Source: Pleodorina starrii
Taxonomy: Eukaryota; Chlorophyta; Chlorophyceae; Chlamydomonadales; Volvocaceae
Assembly: GCA_030267565.1 (NCBI GenBank)
Contig: BRXU01000002.1
Span: 4,153,501 to 4,217,500, forward strand
DNA: 64,000 nucleotides
Direction of reading: 5' to 3'
In this document: positions 34,901 to 44,981 of the stretch, one piece after another
Layout of the letters: every line of letters starts with the position of its first letter
Position numbering within the stretch: position 1 is the stretch's first letter
The notes under the pieces: generated by a model
Told to the model about the DNA's origin: nothing
Database searches by the model: none
The model's input: the letters and a program-made list of their open reading frames with translations, nothing else
Program-made: the position numbers and the translations under genes

Positions 34901-36497
34901 ACCGCGCCGCGCTGGTGTTCACGTACGACGAGCCGCTGAGTCACCTCATCTACGCGGGTAGCGACATGTTCCTGGTGCCCTCCATGTTCGAGCCGTGCGG
35001 TCTCACGCAGGTAAGGGGGGGGGGAGTGAGGGGGGTGGGGTGGGTGTGGGGGGTGGGTGGGTGGGTGGGGGTAAATGGAGGAGAGACCGCAGCGGGGGTG
35101 GGAGGGGCGGCTGGGTGGTAGAGAGAACGAGCGAGCGCACGTCTCGGCGCAATGCGCAGCCATCGTTGACGAATCACCCCCCTTACCCCACGAATTCCCC
35201 CCTTCCCCCCTCACCCCACGGTCGGCGCCGCCGCCAGATGATCGCCATGCGGTACGGCACCATCCCTGTCGTACGCAAGACCGGCGGCCTGGTGGACACG
35301 GTGTTCGATGTGGACCACGACGAGGAGCGCGCTCGGGCCAAGAGTGAGCAGCGTAACGCCTGCGGGGGGCCTGTCGCCGGAGAACAGAAACAAACTGAAG
35401 TAAAAATAGACATAAGATAGAGACCCTTCAAAATGTAATGGTGGTGCGTGGTCGGGTGGTTGGGGGCTGCATCAAAGCTCAGGGCAGGCGGGCGCGGGGC
35501 GGGGGGGGAGGGGCGGGTGCGCTGGCGGAGCCACTCCGTCCCCCAACCCATCCCGCCGCCCGCCCCCCAATCCCAGTGCTCGGGCGCTCTCGCGCCAGGT
35601 CACTCCAGTCAGCCGGCCTCCGGGGGACCCGTGTGTGTGTGACTCGCCATTTCGCTCTGCAGCAGCGCACAACACGCGGCACGCCCTCGCCGCAACACTC
35701 CACTCCACGCCACGCCGGGCCCCCCGACCGGGCGCACCCACCCCCTCCCACCCAACCCCGCACCCGCTTCCCGCACGTGTAGGCATGGAGACCAACGGCT
35801 TCAGCTTCGAGGGCACCGACTTTGCGGGAATGGACTATGCGCTCAACCGCGCGCTGTCGTGCTGGTACTCGGACAAGCCGCTGTGGCACAGCCTGCGCCG
35901 CCGGGCCATGCAGCAGGTGCGTACTGCGTGCCATGGCCGCGGTGCGGGTTACGTGGTCGGGGGGGGGGGGGCGGGAGGGCGGGCGGGTGTGTCGGTTTGG
36001 TCTCTACAGACGGCAGGGCAGGCGGGCGGGCGGCGGTGCTGCCAGCTCGCTTGCCTACAGCCAAAAAGACCCACAGACATGAGAGCTGCGGTGCGACTTG
36101 GTGCGTTCGCATGCTGCGTGACTGGAACCGGCACTGGAACACGCGGCGTGCTGCGACCGGGGACGATGCTCGCCGGGACATTTCACATTTGCCGCCCACA
36201 CGGTCATGCCCGCTGCGCTGCGACGCCGTCACCGCCCGCCCTCCCATCAGCCATCACCCCTCCCCCCAACGCAGTGACTCATTGTTACGGTATACGGTAT
36301 AAATGAGCATATCATTCCCCTCACTCCCCCCCGCCACTGGGTTCTGGGTCCGTTCGCTAACGCCGTCTCCGTCTCCGCTGCGGCATCATTTTTTTACCCC
36401 TCCCCTCACCCCCCAACCCCAACCCCCCCAGGACTGGAGCTGGAACAGCCCCGCGCTGGATTACCTGGAGCTGTACTACAAGGCGCTCAAGTCGTAA
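22992..36497 (+). CDS. SS3: Starch synthase III (ADP-glucose:glucan glucosyltransferase, GT5), chloroplast
   Basis: Twenty-six phase-consistent exons: 22992-23164, 23498-23846, 24184-24302, 24832-25027, 25255-25518, 25751-25831, 26388-26757, 27070-27218, 27617-27822, 28062-28194, 28501-28716, 29091-29283, 29647-29771, 30048-30314, 30676-30790, 31115-31176, 31527-31634, 32210-32367, 32775-33003, 33432-33500, 33909-34073, 34457-34549, 34855-35010, 35238-35343, 35783-35916 and 36432-36497. They encode about 1433 residues. The enzyme extends alpha-1,4-glucans of amylopectin from ADP-glucose in the plastid. The order is: transit-like N-terminus; Ala/Pro linker; heptad-rich coiled coil (exons 3-4); three CBM53-type starch-binding modules (~residues 520-640, 680-815, 860-985, with DNNGWRDF and DNNGMRDY motifs); and GT5 catalytic domain (~990-1433). 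The catalytic domain has [16 protein letters not shown] (KVGG loop), [15 protein letters not shown] and the RKTGGL loop. The N-terminal exons 1-2 are the least certain. Confidence 0.95.
25670..25744. repeat. CCCG tetranucleotide tract before an acceptor
   Basis: About 17 CCCG units in starch synthase intron 5, ending directly at the acceptor of the exon at 25751, so the repeat serves as the pyrimidine-rich tract. Confidence 0.9.
28793..28850 (+). repeat. Diverged intronic motif copy, sense, near donor
   Basis: It has the GGTAAAAA start, a tgcagcg core, and gacggaggcga then gcgaacc blocks, all in the same order as the better copies. It lies about 76 bases after the donor at 28717 in starch synthase intron 11. 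Confidence 0.5.
30368..30420 (+). repeat. Intronic ~60-bp motif, sense copy near donor
   Basis: It contains gataccgcagcggagatgg followed by agacggcgtttgcgaacgga. It begins 53 bases after the donor of starch synthase intron 14. It is near-identical to the copy at 61379-61420 in RPN7. Confidence 0.9.
31215..31234. repeat. Interstitial telomere-like repeat
   Basis: CTAAAACCCTAAACCCTAAG, a degenerate run of the CCCTAAA(A) unit. It lies 38 bases downstream of the donor of starch synthase intron 16, a position similar to that of the copy in the kinase gene at 8738. Confidence 0.7.
33327..33386 (-). repeat. Intronic ~60-bp motif, antisense copy near acceptor
   Basis: The reverse-complement form: gggttcc, gtccgttcgctaacgccgtc, tccgtctccgctgcagtatc, then ttctttttacc. 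It lies 45 bases before the acceptor at 33431 in starch synthase intron 19. Confidence 0.9.
33660..33813. repeat. TTCGC/TTCGT/TGCGC pentanucleotide ladder
   Basis: About 30 pentamers alternating cttcg, tttcg and ctgcg in starch synthase intron 20. It ends about 95 bases before the acceptor, and a truncated copy of the intronic motif (33841-33862) follows. Confidence 0.9.
33841..33862 (-). repeat. Truncated intronic motif copy near acceptor
   Basis: ctgcggtatcttcgttttac, the 3' third of the antisense motif. It lies 46 bases before the acceptor at 33908 in starch synthase intron 20, the same spacing as the fuller copies. Confidence 0.7.
36339..36398 (-). repeat. Intronic ~60-bp motif, antisense copy near acceptor
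   Basis: It carries gggttctgg, gtccgttcgctaacgccgtc and tccgtctccgctgcggcatc, ending in a T-run and acccc. It lies 33 bases before the acceptor at 36431 in starch synthase intron 25. It is almost identical to the copy at 33327-33386. Confidence 0.9.
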
Positions 36498-39154
36498 AGC
36501 CGTACACAGCCGGCTTTGGCGGTTTGTGTGCGGGCGTTCGGGGTGGCGGACGGGCGCCGAACGGATGGGGCATGGGGGGGCGCCCTCCTGGCCTCTTTCT
36601 TCTGATTTCTGATGAAGCGCGGACGAACAAGTCCGCCGGAGTTTTGGTTTTGTGCGATGTTCGATCCTCTGGCAATAACAAGGATCTGGCGATGCGGCGT
36701 GTTACTGCTAATAAGCCCTGCCCCGCCCCGCAGTTTGAAGAATGATGCAGCAGTCGGCATACCGAGCGGCGTGATGCCGACCGGCGCGGCGCGTGTGTGT
36801 ATGGTGGTGGTGGGTGGGAGCGAATGCGCGGGCGGGATTGTTTTCGTGGATTGGGGCACATCGGCGTGTGACCTGCGTCGGTGTGTGGGGTCGAGTGGGC
36901 CGCTGCCGCCCGCCTGCCGCGGCGTTGGCGGCCACAGCCAGTCAGGCAAACGTGTGTGGGTGGTGGTGGTGGTGGTGGTGGTGGTGGTGGTGGTGGTGGT
37001 GGTGGTGGGGTGGTGGTGGTGGGGCCGGGGGCGGCGCCGAGTAGAGCGCCGCGCGACGGTGGCGCTGCAGCGGTCATATGGGGTAATGTTCTGGAGAGAG
37101 CTCCGTGCGCAGATCGCAGTGCGCACAGATCCGGGGCGCTTTATTTTGGGGCGCAAGGCTGCCTCGCGTGTTTCCGCGTTGTCGATGTCGATATGGATGT
37201 GAGGAGAAGACTGAACACCGGATTTTGTGCGCGTTTCGTCGGGCGTTTTGTTTTCCTGCTGGTTTTGGCGCCAATGGATTTTTTCGTTTCGGGTGCTGTC
37301 AGGGTGTGTCGGACGTGGACTGTCCGCGGGGATGGGTGGGTACTGGGGGGCTCCGGACCGTGCGGACGGTGTCGCGGGGGCCGAGCTCCGACAAGTCATG
37401 TTTTAAGCGGCCTCCCTTTGGCGTAATTTGTTGTGAGCTGTACCACGGCTGCCGCCGTACGGCACCCACATCGCGGTAAGTGCCAGGGAGGGCCGGACCC
37501 CGGGCGGTCGCGCCACCAGCCCGGCAACTGCTCTCCAGTTGAGGCGTACAGCGTGCCCTGTGATGCTCGCCGAGGGGGCGTACGGTCTTAAGGTGATTTT
37601 GCTTCGTTTTAGGTAAACGCGGCGGACCCGGTGAGGGGGACGTGCTGTGCGGATGGGGGCTGGGCCGAGATGGGTTGGATAGGATGGGACCCTTTGAGCC
37701 CCCTTTGAGTTCTGGGGAGGCGGGAGTCACCTTGCACTGCCCCGGATGCTGTTCGCAGTGGTACCGGGTCCGGCCATGCGTTTTTGGGGGCGTGACTTTT
37801 TTTTGGGTGTGCGGTGCCGCGGTCTCGTGCGTGCTTTGGCTTATGGCATCTGGGGGCTTTTCGGTGACGGTGAAGGAGTTGGGGCGGTCGCGAAAACCGC
37901 ACATCTGGCGGCGCAGGCACGCTGCTTGCCGGCGTGTAGGCTATACCAGATGAGGATGGTCAGCAGGCTTACGGGGGGAGGATGCATGCTTTGACGGTTT
38001 AGGGTTGCTGAAGGATTGCTCAGATGTGTTTGATGTGGAGGGGAGTCAGGAAGGCCGGGCGGGGCACCGCGCTGTGCCTCTGTGTCCACCCGATACCACT
38101 CTTGCAGTGCATCATTACTCTTCTAGGCTGTGGGGCGGCATATCTGCGCAAGTCCGCCTAGTGCCTTCATGGACGTGTTTGAGATTTCGACTATGACGTG
38201 TCATTCCCCTGTCCACCGAGCCCCCCTGGCATTCGACCCATGTCCCCCGGCTCAGAAAAGCCAAGCCACTGCAGATGATGGCAGATAGGGTCAACAGCAC
38301 ACGAGTCACCAAACGCAAGGGCTTTAAGATCTTCCGGGGCTCCTGCATGCCGTGAAATGTTGCGCAGATGAGCACTTTGTCGCTTTACCTGTGGACAGAT
38401 CTGGGCTAGAAGCTGAAGTTCTCCCCCTCCGCAGAAGAAAAGTTTGGTCACTAAACCAGTGCTGCGACGGTACGACACACGCCGACACCTCTGGCTTGTA
38501 AACCGAAATGGCTGACCCATGCTCATACAGTGGTGACTTTGGCAGCCCTTGACAGCTCCGTGTCTCGCATTGTGGCAGTATGCGACGGGGCCAAGTGCAA
38601 TTATTGCCGAACAACTCCGCGACTGTTGCGGAGATACGTTTCGTGCTGAGCGCTAGCATTAGCTGAACCCCATTGGCAAATGTAACCCAAGAATGTGGAA
38701 AAGAGCCAGATTTCATCAGCGACCATCGCTTACAGAAAGTCGCTTGAGTCCACGAATGTTTGTCCGGTTCACATCGCTGGGGTCCCTCTTCAGCATCATC
38801 AACAGTGCATACGTTGCACCGCAAAATTGGCAGGGCGTCCCATCAGCCTGCACCACCCCAGCGCATTGCAGGCCAATCGCAAAACACCCGGCAAGCCCCA
38901 GCCCGTTGTCCAGAATGGCAATCATCAGCAAAACCACGATGATCAACCGGTTCGAGCAATCGGGGGCACTATGACCATGAGCCACCCTCGGGACGCAAAC
39001 ACTTCGCGACCGCAAGGCGCCTTCCTCACCGCCATCCGCTCCTACCACCCTTGGCAACAGCCAGCAAGCTAGGAAAATTTGCCGCTGTCACCAATTCTAG
39101 CTGCCACAAGATTCAACCGAGAACGCCCGAGCGCTCAAGCCGCCAGTCGCTGGC
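36498..39154. other. Convergent gene-free region between starch synthase III and bL12
   Basis: The two genes point at each other, so this holds two 3' UTRs. No coding exon could be supported. A GGT run lies at 36958-37023. A plus-strand TGTAA sits at 38681-38685 and a minus-strand TGTAA at 38728-38732. The latter is a plausible bL12 poly(A) signal, about 420 bases past its stop. A reverse ORF at 39057-38716 with a hydrophobic stretch falls inside that inferred UTR and is not called. Confidence 0.55.
36958..37023. repeat. (GGT)n trinucleotide microsatellite
   Basis: About 20 GGT units shortly after the starch synthase III stop codon, in its probable 3' UTR. Its poly-Val/poly-Trp translations are artefacts. 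Confidence 0.95.
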
Positions 39155-39649
39155 TTACACGACCTTGGCCTTGGCACCGGCCTCCACCAGTTGGGCCTTG
39201 GCGGCCTCAGCGTCCTCCTTGCTCAGGCCCTCCTTCAGGACCTTGGGCATGGTAGCGGTGAACTCCTTGACCTGGTTGACGGCGATGTTGGCAATGTTGC
39301 GGACCACCTTGTAGATGCCGACCTTCTTGTCGGCGGGGATGTCCTCCAGCACCACATCGAAGGTGGTCTTCTCCTCAACGACCGGGGCAGCAGCAGCAGC
39401 GCCAGCAGCTGGCATGGCAGCGAAGGCCATCGGAGCAGCAGCCGAGGCGTCCACACCGAACGTCTTCTCAATCTCAGAGACCAGCTCAGACGCCTCCAGC
39501 AGAGTCAAGGTCTTCAGCTTGTCCACGATCTCCGAAACAGCAGGGCTGGCACGGACGACCATGCGGCTGCCGCGGAAGGGAGCGCTGCGGACAGCGCTGG
39601 TGCGGGGGCGGACGCCCGCAACCGACCTGGTCTGCATGCACAGGGCCAT
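39155..39649 (-). CDS. rpl12: Plastid 50S ribosomal protein bL12 (L7/L12)
   Basis: A single exon of 164 codons from ATG 39649-39647 to TAA 39157-39155. bL12 forms the flexible stalk of the chloroplast 70S ribosome and recruits and stimulates translational GTPases. The first ~33 residues ([12 protein letters not shown]…MVVRAS) are a basic, Ser/Ala-rich transit peptide. The dimerisation domain ([20 protein letters not shown], then IEKTFGVD) comes next, followed by an Ala/Pro hinge. The globular C-terminal domain then has [20 protein letters not shown], the loop-helix [20 protein letters not shown], and the end GAKAKVV. Length and order match plant and algal plastid L12. It is intronless, unlike every neighbour. 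Confidence 0.97.
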   Translation of the reverse strand: MALCMQTRSVAGVRPRTSAVRSAPFRGSRMVVRASPAVSEIVDKLKTLTLLEASELVSEIEKTFGVDASAAAPMAFAAMPAAGAAAAAPVVEEKTTFDVVLEDIPADKKVGIYKVVRNIANIAVNQVKEFTATMPKVLKEGLSKEDAEAAKAQLVEAGAKAKVV

Positions 39650-41036
39650 TTCTGATAGTTTCGTGTGCTTGAGACGTAAACGTCAAGTAGTGGCTAAGTG
39701 CAGCAGAGGCGCAAGTGGACTATGTGCAGGAGGGTCGAGGTGGTATAATTGAGGTGCCGAGCAAGCCGCCGTACGGCGCAGATAGGGCCCCTCAATTTTC
39801 TGGCTCGGACATCCCGGGCTGTGAGGCATCCAAGCATAGCTTTCAGGTAGCCTTTATTACTGGGCGGTGCAGCAAAGATAGGTGACTGCGCTGCCTCGCC
39901 ATGGAAAGCCCTCTGGCTGTATTCTGGGTAGTTGAGAAGACAGACAATGCCACTACGGCACGCTGCTGCGGTAGAGCACTCGTTTTCTGTACACAATCAA
40001 ACAAAGGTGCCAAAATAACACCGCGTTAATCTCTGGTCCTTCCACATGTTCAGCATTGGTGCAGATGAAAATAGTGTACATGTCGCCATTGACAATGATA
40101 GGGTCAAGGAGCAACCGCAAGATACGAACTTGTGGACGGCTTATCGGCTAACGGTGTGGGCTTCATGCCCGCCAAGCTTGAAGGACAGGGCCATCTACGC
40201 TCTCGTTACATAACTTGCATCTCCATGTCCCTAAACATGATGGCTATGTGTGTGGGACTGTACATGCTCATTCTAGCGGCTGCTGGCATATGTGTTTTCT
40301 GTTGGGAGGGGGGAATTAGTACCTCCTTATGCCCCCGGCTCTGGTAATTCCAGTGCAAAGGGCATTCACAGCAAGCCGTTCTTCCGGCTTTCTGCCTAGC
40401 CTATGGAAGGCTGGCTTGGTCTTGTTGCTTTGGGGTTGGCAACCTGCTGGCACCCCTTCCCTTCCTGGAGGCTGTCACAGGCTGTGAAAATGTAGGACTA
40501 GGCACGGTCCAACACTGTGCAGAGCGGGAAGACGGCCTGTGGCAACATTTTACACGCGTTGGCCCATTTGAGCCCAAACACCCGTTTGCAAATCAGCACG
40601 CGCCCGAGGGCGGAACTTCCTCGTGCACGGCCCTATCCATCTACCCTGGTAAGCCGTAACCCACGGTGTCCAAACTCGACACCCTGCCTCGCCATGTGTC
40701 GTCCATTGAAGTACAAACGCCATGGCGGCATTCCATCATAAGCCCTCCGGTACTGCTTGGCCCACGCCACCGCCGCTTCCGCCGCTGATCCGCCCAACAG
40801 CGCACGCTGCTTCGCCTCGCCTCAGAAGCTCGGCGCAGCTGCCCTGTCCGTTGAGCACGCACGCCGTCCGAAGCCCAGAGCCCCGCACCGCCTCCGTGGC
40901 CCCCAAAACTTGCTCTTTGCTGGCCGTCGCGTTAGGCCAGGCAAGTCCCGCCAGCTGTGCTCCACGCCGGCCTTCCCATGAAGCGAGACGGTGTCCATAG
41001 AAACTGGGCGGCGACCAAGCGCCTGCACTAGCGGGT
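39650..41036. other. Intergenic: bL12 5' flank and ASA4 3' UTR
   Basis: No gene is supported. The part next to 39650 contains the bL12 promoter and 5' UTR. The part next to 41036 is the ASA4 3' UTR, with a minus-strand TGTAA at 40550-40554 and another at 40206-40210. Confidence 0.6.
40550..40554 (-). terminator. Candidate TGTAA polyadenylation signal of ASA4
   Basis: Minus-strand TGTAA 483 bases past the ASA4 stop codon. It is chosen as the first such motif downstream; 40206-40210 is the alternative. Confidence 0.5.
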
Positions 41037-43887
41037 TCAGGCCGCGACCTTGGGCCCAACGGCGGGGTTCTCCGCGACGCACGCGTCGAACCATTCCACC
41101 CGCTTGACGTCCTCCAGGAACTGCACCGCCCAAGGCGCGCCCTTGGCCGCCTCGGCCTTCTTGATGGCCGCCGCCAGCGTGGCGGCCTGCTCCTTGCGCA
41201 CCTGCTCCGCGGACTTGCCCAGGTGCTTGTCCAGCAGCACGGTGGCATCCGCCTTGAGCGCCTCCAGCTCGGCAATGGCCTGCATGCAGACGGGAAACAC
41301 ACCAACAGACACCCGTGTATACAACGGCTTCGAACCCCGCAGGATATTCGACGTTGCCTGCGGAACATGTAGGCGCGCCGACCCTGCCTATTGCGCTGAC
41401 ACGTTGGCAAGCGCAACCGAAAGAATTGGTAGCCGTAACCAGTTGTTCCTTTGCCAAACAACCGGTATGCCGTTGGTTGTAGCACGGCTGGTTGTAGCAC
41501 GACTGGTTGTAGCACGACTGGCCCAACCAAGCGCGTCCCTACATTCTCAACGCCTCCGCCAGTGATGGGTCGGCAGGTCGTCACGCCCCAAAAGGGGTTC
41601 AGGATTCAAGCCCCCTCCCAACGGCCCCCGAATTCAAAAACTTACGTCCTGGACGGCCGCGTGCTGCTGGTAGCGGGCATACTCCTTCACGACCGCCTGT
41701 GGGCAGGCATACAGTACGACACCGTCATCAGGCGTAGCAGTACACCGTGTTCGCGCAGAGTCCAATCCAGTCCCCCGCTAGCATGCGTGCGCGAGACGGA
41801 GATCGCCTCACAGCGCACATCCCCGGGCCCACACTTACATCGTCGGTGGAGCCCTTCTTCACGTCCACGAGCAGCTTGGCGGGGATGCCGTGGGCCGTGG
41901 CGATGCCCTGCACATCCAAGAGGCAACCAAGGACCTAGTAAGCCAGCATGCCAATGGTTCATTAAGGGCCCCCACACACGAGGAGTCCTTCTGGAGCTCA
42001 GCACCAACAAAAGCCCAAAGCCCATGAAATTCTATCGGCGTTTTTAGGTGTGGTCCACCAGATCCTCAGCCGGCCTGAGATGTCGCGACCCCGGTTGTGC
42101 GGCTTTTACGCCTTCTAGGCACCTCGCATTTTGTCGAATGCTTGGAGAATTACCCCACGTTGTAAGTGCTCTTAGGAAGGGGTGCAGGCAGGCTACGCCC
42201 TTGCCACAACTTTTGAACACTACGCCAAAGCGCCTCACGCTTCGCTGCGCAACCCCTTGCGGTGCAGCCACGTTTTGCGAACATACCAAGTTGCTTATCG
42301 ACCCCACATCGCTCCATCGCTATGCAGAAGCTTCTCGGCTGCATGGTTGGACAATCGTTCCAGCTCCCGACGACGTATCCCCACGAGTACTTGGCACCAA
42401 ACCCACGGTCCTCCGCTCCAGCGTAGCCGCTGCCTGGTTGTTCACCGCAAAACTCCAGCCCACGCCCTTTATCCACACCCAGCCCCCCAGTCATTGCCAC
42501 GCGCGTTGTGCCTCACCTCGACGTTCTTGGCGAACGCCTTGTAGGCCGGCGACGAGCCGTCCAGGGTGACCGTCGAGTTGGTCGAGTTCTCCACCTGCTG
42601 CACCGCCTCCAGCAGCGCCGCGTACAGCTCCGGGCTCATGAGCGACTGGTTCTTGCTGAGCAGCTCTTTCACGCTGTCGGCGGTCGCGGCCGTGTCGGCC
42701 AGGCGCTTGGACACCTCTACGGCGGGGTCCTCGAACCCGGCCTGGGGCGCGGAGGTAGGGAAGAACACGACCCAAATGGGACCCGGCGAAACGAGCATGT
42801 AAGCCGTGCTATGGCAAAAGAGGCCTCGAGCGGCAGCATATAGTCATCGCAGCGCCTGGCCGCGTTCGGTGCATTAAGGTGAACCCCCGTTGTCTGGGAC
42901 GCGGTTTTGTAGGCTCGTGGACCGTTCACCAACCCAACAGGCGCTGACTGAAAACTCGCCGGCGCCCGAACCCGTTTTCTTAAAATCTTCAGAAGATTCC
43001 TAGGGAGTACCGGCAGCATCTTAGCACCCGGAACCCAAGGGCCATCCTCAATACCCGGGCTCCCGGGGCCCAACAGCCCAATCGTGCGCAGCCCGAAAGG
43101 CCGTGCTGTAAGCACAGCGCGTGTTCTTCCGTCCCCATGCCGTATCCCCGTCTGAGTTACGCGGTTCCTGGTGTAGGCGGGCTGTGTAAGGCATATCCAA
43201 GCCGGAGTGTCCCCCGTCACGCAAAAGCAACACCCACGGGACTCGCACCTGCTTCCCGAGGGTCCGGAGTTCGGCAGCATACCGCTTGACCGGCGCCAGG
43301 TTCGACTTGCTGTAGTCCAACGGCACGCTGATGTTCTGCATGTGGGCAGTTAACCGGTATGACCGATCATCACAGCGATGCACCGGTGGCCGATACCAAG
43401 TGCTGACGACTAGATGTCCACACCTGAAGGCCATACTCCACGATAGCAGCTGCCTTATACTTCTTTTCGATTTTGCTGGTGAGCTCAAGCGAGTCATCCG
43501 CGCTGCTGGGCTCCAGCTTTGCGCCGTTGTAGAGCGAAGTGAGGTAAGACTTTACGGAAGCCACCGCATCGGGATCGGGGTTGTTCAGGTTGTAAAGCAC
43601 GTCCTTCTTCGACGGAGAAGCACCTGCGACCATCAGTTCGCCGCGCCGTGCCCGTAAGCCTATAAACTCGGCATTCATACCTTTCGGACTGCAAGCATCA
43701 TACCGGTTGCAAATGCCCGAACCGCGGCCTCCTGTGCGCTGCCGGCGCAAGACCGCGACAGCACGCCCTGCAGCGTAACGGGAGCCAGAGCGGAATGAGG
43801 TCTACTTCCCACACAATTTTTCTACCTATCCTCCGCACTGCAATAAAAGCTAAGACGCACCAAGCTTCGCAGCACCAGGCCGTTCAT
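41037..43887 (-). CDS. ASA4: Mitochondrial F1FO ATP synthase associated protein ASA4
   Basis: Eight phase-compatible exons: 43887-43861, 43767-43704, 43623-43424, 43335-43249, 42741-42517, 41907-41839, 41696-41646 and 41279-41037, 321 residues. ASA proteins form the peripheral stalk and dimer scaffold of the chlorophycean mitochondrial ATP synthase and replace the usual stalk subunits. The first ~31 residues end in VRAFATG, typical of mitochondrial presequences. The mature protein resembles Polytomella/Chlamydomonas ASA4 as I remember it: SKKDVLYNL near the start, APVKRYAAEL followed by GKQAGFE, LDKHLGK followed by QVRKEQAA, FLEDVKRVEWFDA, and the exact ending GPKVAA. It is soluble and alpha-helical with no membrane segment, as expected. 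The short first exon (MNGLVLRSL) is inferred from phase and is the weakest part. Confidence 0.87.
41475..41519. repeat. 15-bp tandem repeat x3 in ASA4 intron
   Basis: The unit ggttgtagcacgact is repeated three times with one mismatch, in the intron between exons 41696-41646 and 41279-41037. Confidence 0.85.
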
Positions 43888-44981
43888 CCTGACGGCGGTC
43901 CCCTAATCAGTTTGTCCCCAGTGGTGAGCGGGGAGAGCTCAGTGTTTTTGACGACCAGCTACGAGCCGTGCTGCCAACCGAGCGGTAGTGCGATCCGCGC
44001 AGGGCAAAGGACGACTAGTATGATGTTTGTACGACTTCCGAGACCGTAAATCGCACTTGAAGTCGCGAAACGAAACCAAATTCTACTCCAGGGTCGTTTG
44101 GGAAGTTACAAAACATGATCGCCATATTGCATCTCGTCAAAGTCCAACGCTGCGTGCTTGCGCTTGCAGCTGGCCCTGGCTCACGCGGACGTAACCACGC
44201 ACGCGGACACCACACCGATCACGCGGGGTATAGCCGGGAAAGCTTTTCGGCCTACTTTTACCCCTCTCAGCATTCGTTGCTGCCTACTTCACTACCCATC
44301 TCGCCCCGAACCCAGTATACCGCGAACAAAGCACAGAGCGGTACTGCCCGAATTGTCGACGTCCGCCCTGTCCGCCCTACCCCCTGGATCACACCGCCTT
44401 GCACGGCGTATCCTCTGTACGGCATGCACAGCCAAGTTGCGATCCTGGCAATGGTGAAGAGCCATGCAATATCGCAGACTTGTTACTTGATCATCCACGG
44501 TTGGCATGCGGAAGAAATGTGAGCGACCCAACGCGACAGAATGCGCGTCAGAAGGCACGAGCACCCACTTCTCCACCCCACACCCCCCGCCTCACTGCTT
44601 GAGGGTCGACCCTCCCTGGCATCGCAGCCCGGATCGCCGCGGAAGACCGCCAGGGCCCAAAACACACCTCCCTCCATCCCGCTCCACCGCAAGCCCCGGC
44701 CGTGCCTCACGCAAGCTGCCATCCGCAGTAATTCCGCATCGAACCCCTCCCATTCCACTCCAATTGTACTCCCTTCCTGCGGGCTCGCCCCATTCCCCGC
44801 CAGCCCGCCGAGGTGTCGCGCTCACCCCTAACCCCCCCAATCCTGCAGGGTCCGCCCCTTCCGCCGACTCCGCTGACTCACGCCTCCGTTGGCCCAGGAT
44901 TAGATCCCCGCGGACGCACGCCCCCAGTCCGATCCGACACCCCTCAGTTTTCCTCAGCTGCGGGTGCTCCTGGCGGCCAGG
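43888..44981. other. Intergenic: ASA4 5' flank and THG1 3' UTR
   Basis: No coding signal. The 44,540-44,980 end is C-rich and belongs to the THG1 3' UTR. A minus-strand TGTAA at 44106-44110 could be its poly(A) signal, about 870 bases past the stop. The ASA4 promoter must lie in the part just above 43,888. Confidence 0.55.

Noticed and set aside
36793..37202. Poly-Val / poly-Trp ORF downstream of starch synthase III
   Set aside because: It is the GGT microsatellite read in different frames, in the 3' UTR.
38716..39057. Reverse ORF with a hydrophobic helix and a Cys-x-x-Cys motif
   Set aside because: It lies directly downstream of bL12 on the same strand, inside its inferred 3' UTR (minus-strand TGTAA at 38728-38732).
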